Shown piece by piece: positions 41,266 to 49,051 of a DNA stretch of 64,000 nucleotides. The stretch covers positions 620,001 through 684,000 of the forward strand of contig NZ_JAJAVD010000004.1 of assembly GCF_020532705.1 (NCBI RefSeq), written 5' to 3'. Positions within the stretch are counted from its first letter, which is position 1. Every line of letters starts with the position of its first letter. The DNA is from Methylobacillus caricis. GTDB lineage: Bacteria > Pseudomonadota > Gammaproteobacteria > Burkholderiales > Methylophilaceae. The notes under the pieces are model-generated. The model searched no databases. It saw only the letters and a list, made by a program, of their open reading frames with translations, and had not been told where the DNA came from. Position numbers and translations under genes: made by a program.

Positions 41266-41796
41266 TCAGGCACCCTCGGCATAGGCAATGTCATGGCAAT
41301 GCACCATTGCCGCGGCGATATATTGCTTGACCATGCTGCCAGACACCCCGAGCACCTCGCCGATCTCAGGATAAGTGAGATTTTCGAAACGGCTCAGCAT
41401 AAACGCCTGGCGCGGTTTCTCAGGCATGCTTTCGAGCATGGTTGCAACCAGGGTTAGGGTTTCCACAATAGTGAGATGCTGCTCGGGCGAGATGGCATGG
41501 ACTCCGTCCTGAGCCAGTGCCAAGGCTTCGATATAAGCTTGTTCAACCTTCTGCCGTCGCACCTGGTCGATGATCAGCCGGGTTGCCGTTGTTGTCAGAT
41601 AAGCACGCGGCGTCCTCAACGCAGCAAGATCCACGCGCGATGCCGACAGCAGGCGGCAGAACGTCTCCTGTGTCAAATCAGCCGCCTGGAAATGGCAACC
41701 CAATTTGTGGCGCAACCAGTTCTGCAACCAGCCTTGATGGTCGAGATAGAGGTTGCGCAGCAGTTCTGTCTGGGAAGGAAGATTTGCTGAAGACAT
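41266..41796 (-). CDS. fecI: FecI-type ECF sigma factor
   Basis: The protein has 176 residues. Region 2 includes LYLDHQGWLQNWLRHKLG, DLTQETFCRLL and LRTPRAYLTTTATRLIIDQVRR. Region 4 includes LESMPEKPRQAFMLSRFENLTYPEIGEVLGVSGSMVKQYI, the helix-turn-helix that reads the -35 box. A Fur-like box lies 24 bases upstream of the ATG, implying iron repression. Likely targets are the units preceded by TGTCC-N17-GTCAT. There is no clear ribosome-binding site. Confidence 0.93.
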   Translation of the reverse strand: MSSANLPSQTELLRNLYLDHQGWLQNWLRHKLGCHFQAADLTQETFCRLLSASRVDLAALRTPRAYLTTTATRLIIDQVRRQKVEQAYIEALALAQDGVHAISPEQHLTIVETLTLVATMLESMPEKPRQAFMLSRFENLTYPEIGEVLGVSGSMVKQYIAAAMVHCHDIAYAEGA

Positions 41797-41820
41797 AGCA
41801 GCGAAACTACAATCAGTAAA

Positions 41821-41835
41821 TAGTAATAGTTCTCA
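41821..41835 (-). promoter_or_regulatory. Fur-box-like operator upstream of fecI
   Basis: On the minus strand TGAGAAC-T-ATTACTA resembles the 7-1-7 Fur consensus TGATAAT-N-ATTATCA. A possible -10 (TAAAAT) overlaps its upstream edge. The position fits repression of fecI by iron. Confidence 0.55.
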
Positions 41836-42031
41836 TTTTATTCTATGAAACATATCTTAAGCAATAGAAAAACTGCCATCTCATTCTATGTAGGATGGTA
41901 GGCCATGGCTGATTTAATATTTAGTATGCCCTGACCAGCAAAAAGAAGGCCAGCAATCAATGCCAGCCTCTGGAATGACATTATTGGCGGAGAAAGTAAG
42001 AGTGCCAAGAATGTATAACCGCTATCGTGTG

Positions 42032-42074
42032 TTAAATAAGAATCATTGTCAACATTATTCGCAACAATGTTGAC
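42032..42074. promoter_or_regulatory. Fur-like site next to a long dyad in the fecI upstream region
   Basis: Bases 42032-42050 match 13 of 19 positions of the classical Fur box. They overlap GTCAACATT / AATGTTGAC, a perfect nine-base inverted repeat with nine bases between (42048-42074). It lies in the 450-base gap 41797-42246, which holds no convincing gene. Confidence 0.35.
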
Positions 42075-42207
42075 TTCATATCTCTGCGTAGTCACCAAAT
42101 CATCATTTGGTCACAATAAAAATGTCATGTTCCCATTGCAAAATGGCACCAAGTAGCGTGGGTTATATCAACATTCCCCCCGAAGGCTAAAGATCACTCC
42201 CGCTACC

Positions 42208-42229
42208 AGGCCCTGTTCAAACAGGGCCT
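42208..42229. terminator. Hairpin downstream of the receptor remnant
   Basis: AGGCCCTGT-TCAA-ACAGGGCCT is a perfect nine-pair stem, 18 bases past the remnant's stop codon. The T-rich side (TTCTTAC) is on the plus strand, so orientation is unclear. Confidence 0.55.
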
Positions 42230-42246
42230 TCTTACTTGGCAGCAGG

Positions 42247-42684
42247 TTAGAAATTGCCGCGCAGTGTCAGCATGACGCTTTGCGGTTCGCCATAAAAGGT
42301 TTGCAATGCGTCAAGATAGTAACGCTTGTCGAAGAGATTGTTGATATTCAACGCTGCCGACCAGTGCTCATCTATCCTGTAACTCGCCTGCGCACTCCAG
42401 ACCGCATATCCACTCTGCTTACGCCTGACATTATCTGGCGTTGTTGTAAATGAAGTTTCACTCTGCGATACCACCCCCTCGCCAATCGATACGCGCTCCA
42501 GCTCGCCCGGCAGCCTGTAAGTATTGTTATGGTCCCCATTCAAGCGCGCGGCTGCTATCACCCGCTGTGACATATTTGGCTGAATTGAAGGTATAGCCTG
42601 CGAAACTTGCCAGCCCGGCAAATAGTCAGCCATAGTGATCACTTGAGCCTGACCAAGCCCGGACGATCTCGGTGGAATAGACAC
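42247..42684 (-). pseudogene. C-terminal remnant of a TonB-dependent siderophore receptor
   Basis: Only the end of a receptor survives. From about 42525 to the stop it reads as the last barrel strands: YRLPGELERVSIGEGV, SAQASYRIDEHWSAALNINNLFDKRYY and FYGEPQSVMLTLRGNF. This closely parallels both complete receptors in the window. The first 50 residues of the open frame do not resemble a receptor, and there is no plug, STN domain or signal peptide. It lies just beyond the fecI promoter region, so a receptor gene was probably lost here by deletion, or a copy was left after duplication. Confidence 0.75.
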
Positions 42685-42706
42685 TCGACTGCTTGAACAG
42701 GGATAC

Positions 42707-43624
42707 TCAACTCAGGCTGATATAAAGAGAAGCTTCCTGTTGTGCCTGCACATGGCCCCGGTGTGCCGCGCAGCGCAGCCACCAGCGTCCCACGGAGAGG
42801 CTGGCGATGTCTCCCTGGCCCAATAGGAGCCCGGCGTATGCATAGGCATCATGCTCATCGCCCTGTTGCGCGCATTTGTGCAAGGCTTCCATGCCCACTT
42901 GGCGCAAAGCCGGGTGAGGGTGCTTGAGCAAGTTGGCCGCCATGGTACGGGAAAATGCCAGGTGCGCATTTTCAAGCGCTTCTCGCATCCAATGGCGTGC
43001 ATTTTCCGCCTGGCCGCGCTCCGCCAGCATGAGGGCATAGTTGTATTGCCCGCGGAAATCGCCTGCCTCGGCCGAACGGCGGTAATAGTCAAAGGCTTTT
43101 TCCTGGTCCTGCGCTCCCAGCCAGCCTTCCTCGAAGAACCTGCCGACCACGCCCAGCGACTTGGCGTGCCCCAATTCGGCAGCTTTGTGATACCAGTCGA
43201 ACGCCTGCTGCTCATTTTTCTCCACGCCCAACCCATGCAACAATAGGTTGGCATAGTTGTACATGCCCCAATCCAGCCCCTGGTTGGCTGACATGCGGAA
43301 CCAGTACACAGCGCAAGCGTGATCCACCGGACCGCCCCAGCCCTGGTCGTAGGCGCGCCCGAGCATGTTCATTCCGAGCAGATGGCCTGCTTCCGCGGCC
43401 TTGCGGAACCAGATTCTGGCCTGCCTGGGGTCTGGCTCCAGGCCATGCCCGTCAAGATAAGCCTGCCCGAGCAGCGCCTGCGCCTCTGGCTCCCCTTGTT
43501 CAGCCAACGCCCGTATCCATTGCACGGCCTCGCGCGGATCGCCCGCGAGACGGCGCTTCAGCTCTTCCGCACTGATGTTGTTCAGGTGTTCAGGGGTAAT
43601 GGATTGGGCGCTGCTGGCAGACAT
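42707..43624 (-). CDS. Sel1-repeat protein
   Basis: A soluble protein of 305 residues made of about six Sel1-like helical repeats, each with the A-xx-G-xx-xAQxxLGxxYxxG pattern (for example EAQALLGQAYLDGHG, AKSLGVVGRFFEEGW and WYHKAAELGHA). There is no signal peptide or enzyme motif. Sel1 proteins are protein-protein adaptors. It sits between the receptor remnant and the efflux operon. Whether it belongs to the iron regulon is unknown; no TGTCC-N17-GTCAT element precedes it. Confidence 0.8.
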   Translation of the reverse strand: MSASSAQSITPEHLNNISAEELKRRLAGDPREAVQWIRALAEQGEPEAQALLGQAYLDGHGLEPDPRQARIWFRKAAEAGHLLGMNMLGRAYDQGWGGPVDHACAVYWFRMSANQGLDWGMYNYANLLLHGLGVEKNEQQAFDWYHKAAELGHAKSLGVVGRFFEEGWLGAQDQEKAFDYYRRSAEAGDFRGQYNYALMLAERGQAENARHWMREALENAHLAFSRTMAANLLKHPHPALRQVGMEALHKCAQQGDEHDAYAYAGLLLGQGDIASLSVGRWWLRCAAHRGHVQAQQEASLYISLS

Positions 43625-43743
43625 GCTGAGTGAGAACAGGAATTAATCAGGAGGTGACTATACACCAAATCCTGCCCAACGATCCTGTCCAATGCCGTCA
43701 ACACGCACGCCCTGTGTTACAGCTCTTGACATTGAACGGTTTC

Positions 43744-45135
43744 CTATTGCGAGCGTTGCCAGCCTCCGCCCAAGGCGCGGTAAAGATCGACCGCGGCTTG
43801 CAGGCGTTGCTGGCGCAGCTGCAGATCCAGGTCCTGTGCCGTGAACAAGGTGCGTTGCGTATCGAGCATGGTCAGCATGGTTTCCGCGCCCGCCTGGTAA
43901 CGAGACTGGGCGAGGGCAAAGGCACGCTCGGCATTCTCCAGCGCCAGGGTTTGTGCGGTGGCCTGTTGTTCCAGCCCGGCAATCCGGTTGAGCGCCGCCT
44001 CGACGTCGCCCAGCGCGGCAATGATGGCTTGGCGGTAATTCGCCAGCAGCTCCTTGCGGCGCGCAATCGCAAAGTCGCGTTGTGCCGCCAAACGGCCGGC
44101 ATTGAAGATGGGAGCCGTCAGCCCGGCCGCCAGGTTGTACAACGGCGCATCGAAGAAGTCACGCAAGTGCTCACTATGGCTGGAGAACCCGCCCGTCAGG
44201 CGGATGCTGGGCAGCATGGCGGCGCGCGCCACCTGGATGTCGGCATCGGCGGCGAGCAGCATGGCCTCGGCCAAGGCGATGTCCGGCCGGCGGACCAATA
44301 GTTCGGAGGGCACGCCTGCGTCAACCACCGGCAGTTGCAATTGGCGCACGCTGTTCTCCATGAGCTGCAACTCTCCCACTGGCATTGACGCCAAGGTTGC
44401 CAGGGCAGCCTCGGCATTGCCTTGCTGTTGCCGCAGCAAGGCCACGGTACGGCGCTGGCTTGCCACCAGGCCCTGCTGCTGGGCCTGCTCGATAGCGGTA
44501 GCGGCCCCTGCACGGTAGCGCGACTCGACCAGGGCCAATACCCGCTCGGCGTTCTCCAGGTTGCGCCTGGCAATGCCCACTCTTTCGGCCAGGCCGACTG
44601 CCTCCACCCAGGTCATGGCGACGTTGGCGCCTAGCGTCACCCGTATGCTGTCGCGATCGAACTCGGTGGCGCGGAGATTGCTCAACGCTCCCTGGTAGGC
44701 GGCGCGGTTCTTGCCCCAGAAGTCGATTTCGTAACTCGCGAGCAAACCTGCGGAATAGGCGCTCAGGCGGTTGGCATCGCTGCTTCCCCCCAGCCGCTGC
44801 TGGCGGCCGATATTGCCTGCGGTGGAGACTTCCGGCAGCAGGGGCGCCCCGGCCACCACGGTCAAATGCTGGGCCTGCTCGACACGCGCAACGGCAGCCG
44901 CAATATCGTAGCTGTCCAGTTGCGCCTGCTGCACCATGCCCGCAAGCGCATTGCTGCCGAATGACTGCCACCAGTCGCCATCCCGCGCCTGGGCCGCTTC
45001 AAGCTCAATGCTGGACGCGTTATTGCGCCATTGCGCTGGCAGGTTGCGCAGGCCGTCCTGCGCCTGCAATTGCGGCGGTTTGACATGGGTACAGGCAGGC
45101 AATAGCAACAGCAGGAATAAACGCAGGACTTTCAT
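43744..45135 (-). CDS. Outer-membrane efflux lipoprotein, NodT/OprM type
   Basis: The precursor has 463 residues from ATG 45135. A signal peptide and lipobox LLPAC end at about residue 17. Two outer-membrane-factor repeats follow, with long coiled-coil helices. Typical segments are DWWQSFGSNALAGMVQQAQ, RRPDIALAEAMLLAADADIQVARAAMLPSI, LTAPIFNAGRL and a second-half ALAQSRYQAGAETMLTMLDTQRTLF. It forms the TolC-like exit duct for MacAB. It starts one base after the macB stop. The longer frame starting at 45237 lies inside macB and has no signal peptide at its start. Confidence 0.9.
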   Translation of the reverse strand: MKVLRLFLLLLLPACTHVKPPQLQAQDGLRNLPAQWRNNASSIELEAAQARDGDWWQSFGSNALAGMVQQAQLDSYDIAAAVARVEQAQHLTVVAGAPLLPEVSTAGNIGRQQRLGGSSDANRLSAYSAGLLASYEIDFWGKNRAAYQGALSNLRATEFDRDSIRVTLGANVAMTWVEAVGLAERVGIARRNLENAERVLALVESRYRAGAATAIEQAQQQGLVASQRRTVALLRQQQGNAEAALATLASMPVGELQLMENSVRQLQLPVVDAGVPSELLVRRPDIALAEAMLLAADADIQVARAAMLPSIRLTGGFSSHSEHLRDFFDAPLYNLAAGLTAPIFNAGRLAAQRDFAIARRKELLANYRQAIIAALGDVEAALNRIAGLEQQATAQTLALENAERAFALAQSRYQAGAETMLTMLDTQRTLFTAQDLDLQLRQQRLQAAVDLYRALGGGWQRSQ

Positions 45136-45136
45136 G

Positions 45137-47083
45137 TCACTCACTGGCAAGGGCGACCACCGGGTCAAGCTTGGCGGCCTGGCGCGCAGGCATGAAACCA
45201 AAGACCAGCCCGGTAACCACGGAACAGAAGAAAGCACCGATGATGGCGCTCAGGGAAAAGATCACGGGCATGCCCCAGAACACCAGGATGATGCCTATCG
45301 CCAGGCCGAACACCACCCCGGTGACGCCTCCTACCGTGGTGACCAGCACCGCCTCGGTGAGGAATTGCTGCAGGATGTCGCGCTGGCGCGCGCCGGTCGC
45401 CATGCGGATGCCGATCTCGCGCGTGCGCTCCCGCACTGTCATCAGCATCACGTTCATCACGCCTATGCCGCCGACACCTAGCGAAATGACGGCAATCAGG
45501 GCCAGCATCATGCTCATGCTGTCCTGTGTCTTGGCCTGGGCGGCAATCCAGGCAGCCGCGTTCTGCAGGCCGTAATCCCGGACTTGGTGCCGGGAAAATA
45601 GTAAATCATCCACGGCTTTTGCCGCTGCATCCACCTGCTTCATGTCGCCCACTTCCAGGGTGACATAGGAAGGGTCGCGCTCGCCAAACACCCGCATGCT
45701 GGCGGTGGAATAGGGAATGACAACCAAGTCGTCGTCGCTCTGGTCGCCCGTCACGGCGCCTTTTGAACCCAGCACCCCGATCACCTGGAACGGCACGTTG
45801 CCGATCAGGATAGTCCCGCCCACCGGGTTTTCCACGTCCGGCATCAGGTTCTGCGCCAGGCGCGGGCCGATGACCGCCACCGTCGCCATGCGCTGGTCAT
45901 CCTCTTCGGTAAAGAAAGACCCATTGACCACCGGCCAGTTCAACATGCGCGACATGGCCGCGCCCGACCCCTTGATGCGGGTCTGCACATCCTCGTTGCC
46001 ATAGCGTACGACCTTGCTGCCGGAGAGGTTGGGCAATACATAGGTGATCTGCGGTAGCTCGCCCAGCGCTTCAAGGTCGGCAGTGTTGATGCCGCGGCCC
46101 GGCACGCGCGAACTTTCAGGCTTGGAGTTCACGTAGATATGATTGGTGCCAAAGGCGCCCAATTCCGCCACCACGCGCTCCTTGGTACCCATGCCCACTG
46201 CCATCATCACGATCACCGAGGCCACGCCGATGATGATGCCGAGCAAGGTCAGCGCCGTGCGAAAGCGATTGACCCACATCACGCGCCAGGCCGCCCGGCA
46301 TGCCTCCAGGATGTCGCCGCGCCACTGCACCTGGCCGGCATCCGCTTCCAGCCTGAACTCAGGCGCCGCATCACCCGCGGCACGTTGCACGGACCCGGTA
46401 TCGCTGATGACGTGGCCATCGCGGATCTCTATGACGCGCCGCGCATTGGCTGCCACGTCGCGGTCATGGGTAATGAGGATGATGGTATGGCCTGCATCTG
46501 CCAGCTCGTTGAGCAGGCGCATGACTTCCTCGCCGCTGCGCGAGTCGAGCGCGCCGGTCGGCTCATCGGCCAGGATAATGCGGCCGCCGTTCATGAGCGC
46601 CCGCGCAATCGACACGCGCTGCTGCTGGCCGCCGGACAGTTGCTTGGGGCGATAGTGCAGCCGCTCCGCCAGCCCCAGGCGGCCAAGCAATGCCCGGGCA
46701 CGCTCCGCCCGCTCGTGTTCCGGCATGCCGGCATAGAGCGCCGGGATTTCCACGTTTTCCTGCGCGGTCTCGGTCGCGATCAGGTGGTAGCCCTGGAAGA
46801 CGAAGCCAAAGGCTTCCCGGCGCAGCCATGCCAGCTCGTCCGCGTCCATCTCCGCCACATTGCGCCCGGAAAAACGGTGCTGGCCCGAGCTGGGCTTATC
46901 CAGGCAGCCCAGGATATTCATGAGGGTAGACTTGCCAGAGCCGGAAGCGCCGACGATCGCCACGAACTCGCCCGCATGGATATCCAGTGAAATGCCGTGC
47001 AGGATATCCACCCGGGGCTTGTCCCCGCCGCCGTAGTGCTTGCGGATGTCCACCAGCGAGATCAGGGGCTGGCGGTCACTCAA
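45137..47083 (-). CDS. macB: MacB-type ABC exporter (PvdT-like)
   Basis: The protein has 648 residues, the same length as E. coli MacB. The ATP-binding domain has [34 protein letters not shown] and ITHDRDVAA. Four membrane helices follow: one near 290 before a large periplasmic MacB domain, and three at the end with [30 protein letters not shown] 47083 overlaps the macA stop (TTGA) and gives the family-standard start [14 protein letters not shown]. MacB exporters extrude macrolides, toxins or siderophores from the periplasm; PvdT of Pseudomonas recycles pyoverdine. Context favours the siderophore role. Confidence 0.92.
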   Translation of the reverse strand: MSDRQPLISLVDIRKHYGGGDKPRVDILHGISLDIHAGEFVAIVGASGSGKSTLMNILGCLDKPSSGQHRFSGRNVAEMDADELAWLRREAFGFVFQGYHLIATETAQENVEIPALYAGMPEHERAERARALLGRLGLAERLHYRPKQLSGGQQQRVSIARALMNGGRIILADEPTGALDSRSGEEVMRLLNELADAGHTIILITHDRDVAANARRVIEIRDGHVISDTGSVQRAAGDAAPEFRLEADAGQVQWRGDILEACRAAWRVMWVNRFRTALTLLGIIIGVASVIVMMAVGMGTKERVVAELGAFGTNHIYVNSKPESSRVPGRGINTADLEALGELPQITYVLPNLSGSKVVRYGNEDVQTRIKGSGAAMSRMLNWPVVNGSFFTEEDDQRMATVAVIGPRLAQNLMPDVENPVGGTILIGNVPFQVIGVLGSKGAVTGDQSDDDLVVIPYSTASMRVFGERDPSYVTLEVGDMKQVDAAAKAVDDLLFSRHQVRDYGLQNAAAWIAAQAKTQDSMSMMLALIAVISLGVGGIGVMNVMLMTVRERTREIGIRMATGARQRDILQQFLTEAVLVTTVGGVTGVVFGLAIGIILVFWGMPVIFSLSAIIGAFFCSVVTGLVFGFMPARQAAKLDPVVALASE

Positions 47084-48240
47084 AACTGGAATCTCCAGGG
47101 GCTGGGCTTGGGCGCCTTGTCCGCCGTGATCAATCGCTCGCCCTCCGAGAGGCCGGACAGCACTTCGGCGCGCAATCGCGTGCGTACGCCTGTCGTGACG
47201 CCATGCCACACCACCTTGCCGTCCCCGCTCAGCACGCGCACCTTGTGCTTGCCAGCCTTGGCATCGACTTCCGTGAGCGCCACGACCGGCACGGTGAGAA
47301 CCTGTCTGGCCGCTGCCACCACGAAAGAGGTTTGCGCGGTCATCTGCGGCATCAGCTCGCCATCGCTGTTGTCAACATCGAACAGCACGGTGTAGAGCAC
47401 GACCTTGTTGCTGCTCGGCATTTGCGTGGCGGTAGCGCTCGCCCCCTCTGGTTTGGGCGGCGCCGGTAGCACCTGGCGCACCCTGCTGCTCCAGCGGCGC
47501 TCGTCCCCGCCCAGGGTCTTGAAATAGACTTGCATGCCAGGCTTGACATGCCGCACATCGGCTTCGGAAACGTCTGTCCATACGGTCATGGTGGACAGAT
47601 CGGCAATCCGCAGCAGGGTAGGGGTCTGGTAGGTGGCATTGAGGGTCTGCCCGGTCTTGGCCTCGATGGATACCACCGTTCCAGACATGGGGGCATAAAT
47701 CTTGGTGAAGCCGAGCAGGGCTTCATTCCCCTGCAGGGTCGATTGGGTCTGGTCTATCTGCGCCTTGAGGTTGTTGACCCTCGCCGCCGCGGTTTTCAGG
47801 GCAGCCTGCGCCTGCTGCACCTCCTCGGTACGCGTCGAGCCGTCCGCCTGCATCTGCTGCTGGCGCTCATGCTGCTGGCTGGCCAGCACGTATTGCGCCT
47901 CCTGCTCCTGCAGCTGGGCCTGCAATCCGGCCAGGGCGGCACGCCCGGCATCGACGGTCGCCTGCGGCACGCGCGGATCGATCTCGGCCAATAGCTGGCC
48001 TTTCTCGACCGTATCGCCAGGCTGCACATGCAAGGCCAGGATCTGGCCGGATACCTGCGCGCCGACATCGACATAACTGAGCGGCTGCAAGGTGCCGATG
48101 GCCGTGACGTTGTGCTCGATATCCCCGCGTTTGACCAGCTCGATCTCGAAAGCATCAGCCGGGTCCTGGCCGCGTGCCAGCCAGACTGCGCCAACCACCG
48201 CCAGCACGACAGCCAGCAGTGCGATCCTCCCCCGGCTCAT
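47080..48240 (-). CDS. macA: MacA-type periplasmic adaptor (PvdR-like)
   Basis: The membrane-fusion protein has 386 residues. An N-terminal membrane anchor (about 5-22) is followed by a lipoyl half ([30 protein letters not shown]), a long coiled-coil hairpin rich in Gln/Ala (about 90-165), the second lipoyl half ([22 protein letters not shown]) and beta-barrel domains. It links MacB to the outer-membrane factor. Its ATG directly follows the stop of the DUF4198 gene, and its last bases overlap macB. Confidence 0.92.
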   Translation of the reverse strand: MSRGRIALLAVVLAVVGAVWLARGQDPADAFEIELVKRGDIEHNVTAIGTLQPLSYVDVGAQVSGQILALHVQPGDTVEKGQLLAEIDPRVPQATVDAGRAALAGLQAQLQEQEAQYVLASQQHERQQQMQADGSTRTEEVQQAQAALKTAAARVNNLKAQIDQTQSTLQGNEALLGFTKIYAPMSGTVVSIEAKTGQTLNATYQTPTLLRIADLSTMTVWTDVSEADVRHVKPGMQVYFKTLGGDERRWSSRVRQVLPAPPKPEGASATATQMPSSNKVVLYTVLFDVDNSDGELMPQMTAQTSFVVAAARQVLTVPVVALTEVDAKAGKHKVRVLSGDGKVVWHGVTTGVRTRLRAEVLSGLSEGERLITADKAPKPSPWRFQF

Positions 48241-48867
48241 CTAGCGCTCGACCTCGAAGCTCAATGTCGCAGTATGCCGTACATCATCATACTTGGTGCC
48301 CTGGTAGGTCATGCTGCCATTGACGCGCGCAGTGACTTCAAGGATATAGATGCCCTGGAACGGGGTGGTGATCGTCACCGTGCCATCTTCCGACGGATTG
48401 AGGGTGCGGATCCAGCCCTCGCTGGTGCTGACATTGACCTGCGAGGCCGCGACCGCGTTTCCCTTCCATACCAGCCTGAAGGTGTTGCCGTTGGCTTCGG
48501 TCGGCACCAGCTCGAGGTCATTCACGGCCTTGGTTTCACTGCGACCGAATTTTGCCTGGTAGAAATGCAGCACCTTGTCCTGGCCCACCGCTTGCGCCGT
48601 CAGCCTGATATCGCCACTGGCCGGTGCCATCACCTGCACGCGATCGGCCTCAACCTTGGCTGCCAGCTCCTTGCCGTCAGCCAGCAGCCCCCGAAGGGCG
48701 GTCAAGCCGGCAGGATCGAGCCGCGCGGACTCGTAAAGCCCCAGGTAGGCTTTCGCGCCGCCCTCGTCCGGTTCCAGCCAGAGATAATTTGCACCCGCAC
48801 TGAAGCTCGTGAGCAATGCTATCGCAGCGATGGTCCAGCGGGCAGCCAGGGATTGTCTTGTTCTCAT
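48241..48867 (-). CDS. Periplasmic DUF4198 family protein
   Basis: The precursor has 208 residues from ATG 48867 (GGAAAA upstream). A signal peptide ends near FSAGA-NY. The mature start NYLWLEPDEGGAKAYLGLYESA is the DUF4198 pattern, followed by beta-rich repeats (GDIRLTAQAVG, TFRLVWKGNAV, GIYILEVTARVNG). DUF4198 proteins are often linked to metal uptake. It is the first gene of a four-gene operon with macA, macB and the OMF and has the shared sigma element 50 bases upstream. It may bind the siderophore or metal before efflux; this is inference. Confidence 0.75.
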   Translation of the reverse strand: MRTRQSLAARWTIAAIALLTSFSAGANYLWLEPDEGGAKAYLGLYESARLDPAGLTALRGLLADGKELAAKVEADRVQVMAPASGDIRLTAQAVGQDKVLHFYQAKFGRSETKAVNDLELVPTEANGNTFRLVWKGNAVAASQVNVSTSEGWIRTLNPSEDGTVTITTPFQGIYILEVTARVNGSMTYQGTKYDDVRHTATLSFEVER

Positions 48868-48917
48868 GTGTTTTCCATTCTCGTTATTGCGTGAGTAAAA
48901 ATGCGCTCTCACTAGTA

Positions 48918-48944
48918 ATGACACGCGAGAATGAAAAAAGGACA
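48918..48944 (-). promoter_or_regulatory. Candidate FecI-type sigma promoter of the DUF4198-macAB operon
   Basis: On the minus strand TGTCC, 17 bases, GTCAT, 50 bases before the DUF4198 ATG. The flanks AGGGTGTCCTTTTTT and GTGTCATTACTA are identical to the PepSY-operon element. Confidence 0.6.
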
Positions 48945-48996
48945 CCCTTGAATAGCAAATTTCATGAAATTGGGATGAAAAGCATTGTTGAGCGCC

Positions 48997-49024
48997 ATAA
49001 AAAAACGGGGCCCGAAGCCCCGTT
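48997..49024 (-). terminator. Intrinsic terminator after the diflavin reductase gene
   Basis: On the minus strand AACGGGGC-TTCGG-GCCCCGTT is followed by a T-run. It lies 28 bases after the reductase stop and separates it from the iron efflux operon. Confidence 0.85.
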
Positions 49025-49051
49025 CATTTTGCATGCTAAAAGCGTCTATGC

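Noticed and set aside
41886-42098. 70-codon minus-strand frame with a hydrophobic end, upstream of fecI
   Set aside because: No ribosome-binding site and no recognisable family; the hydrophobic stretch lies at the C-terminus and the region looks like decayed intergenic sequence.
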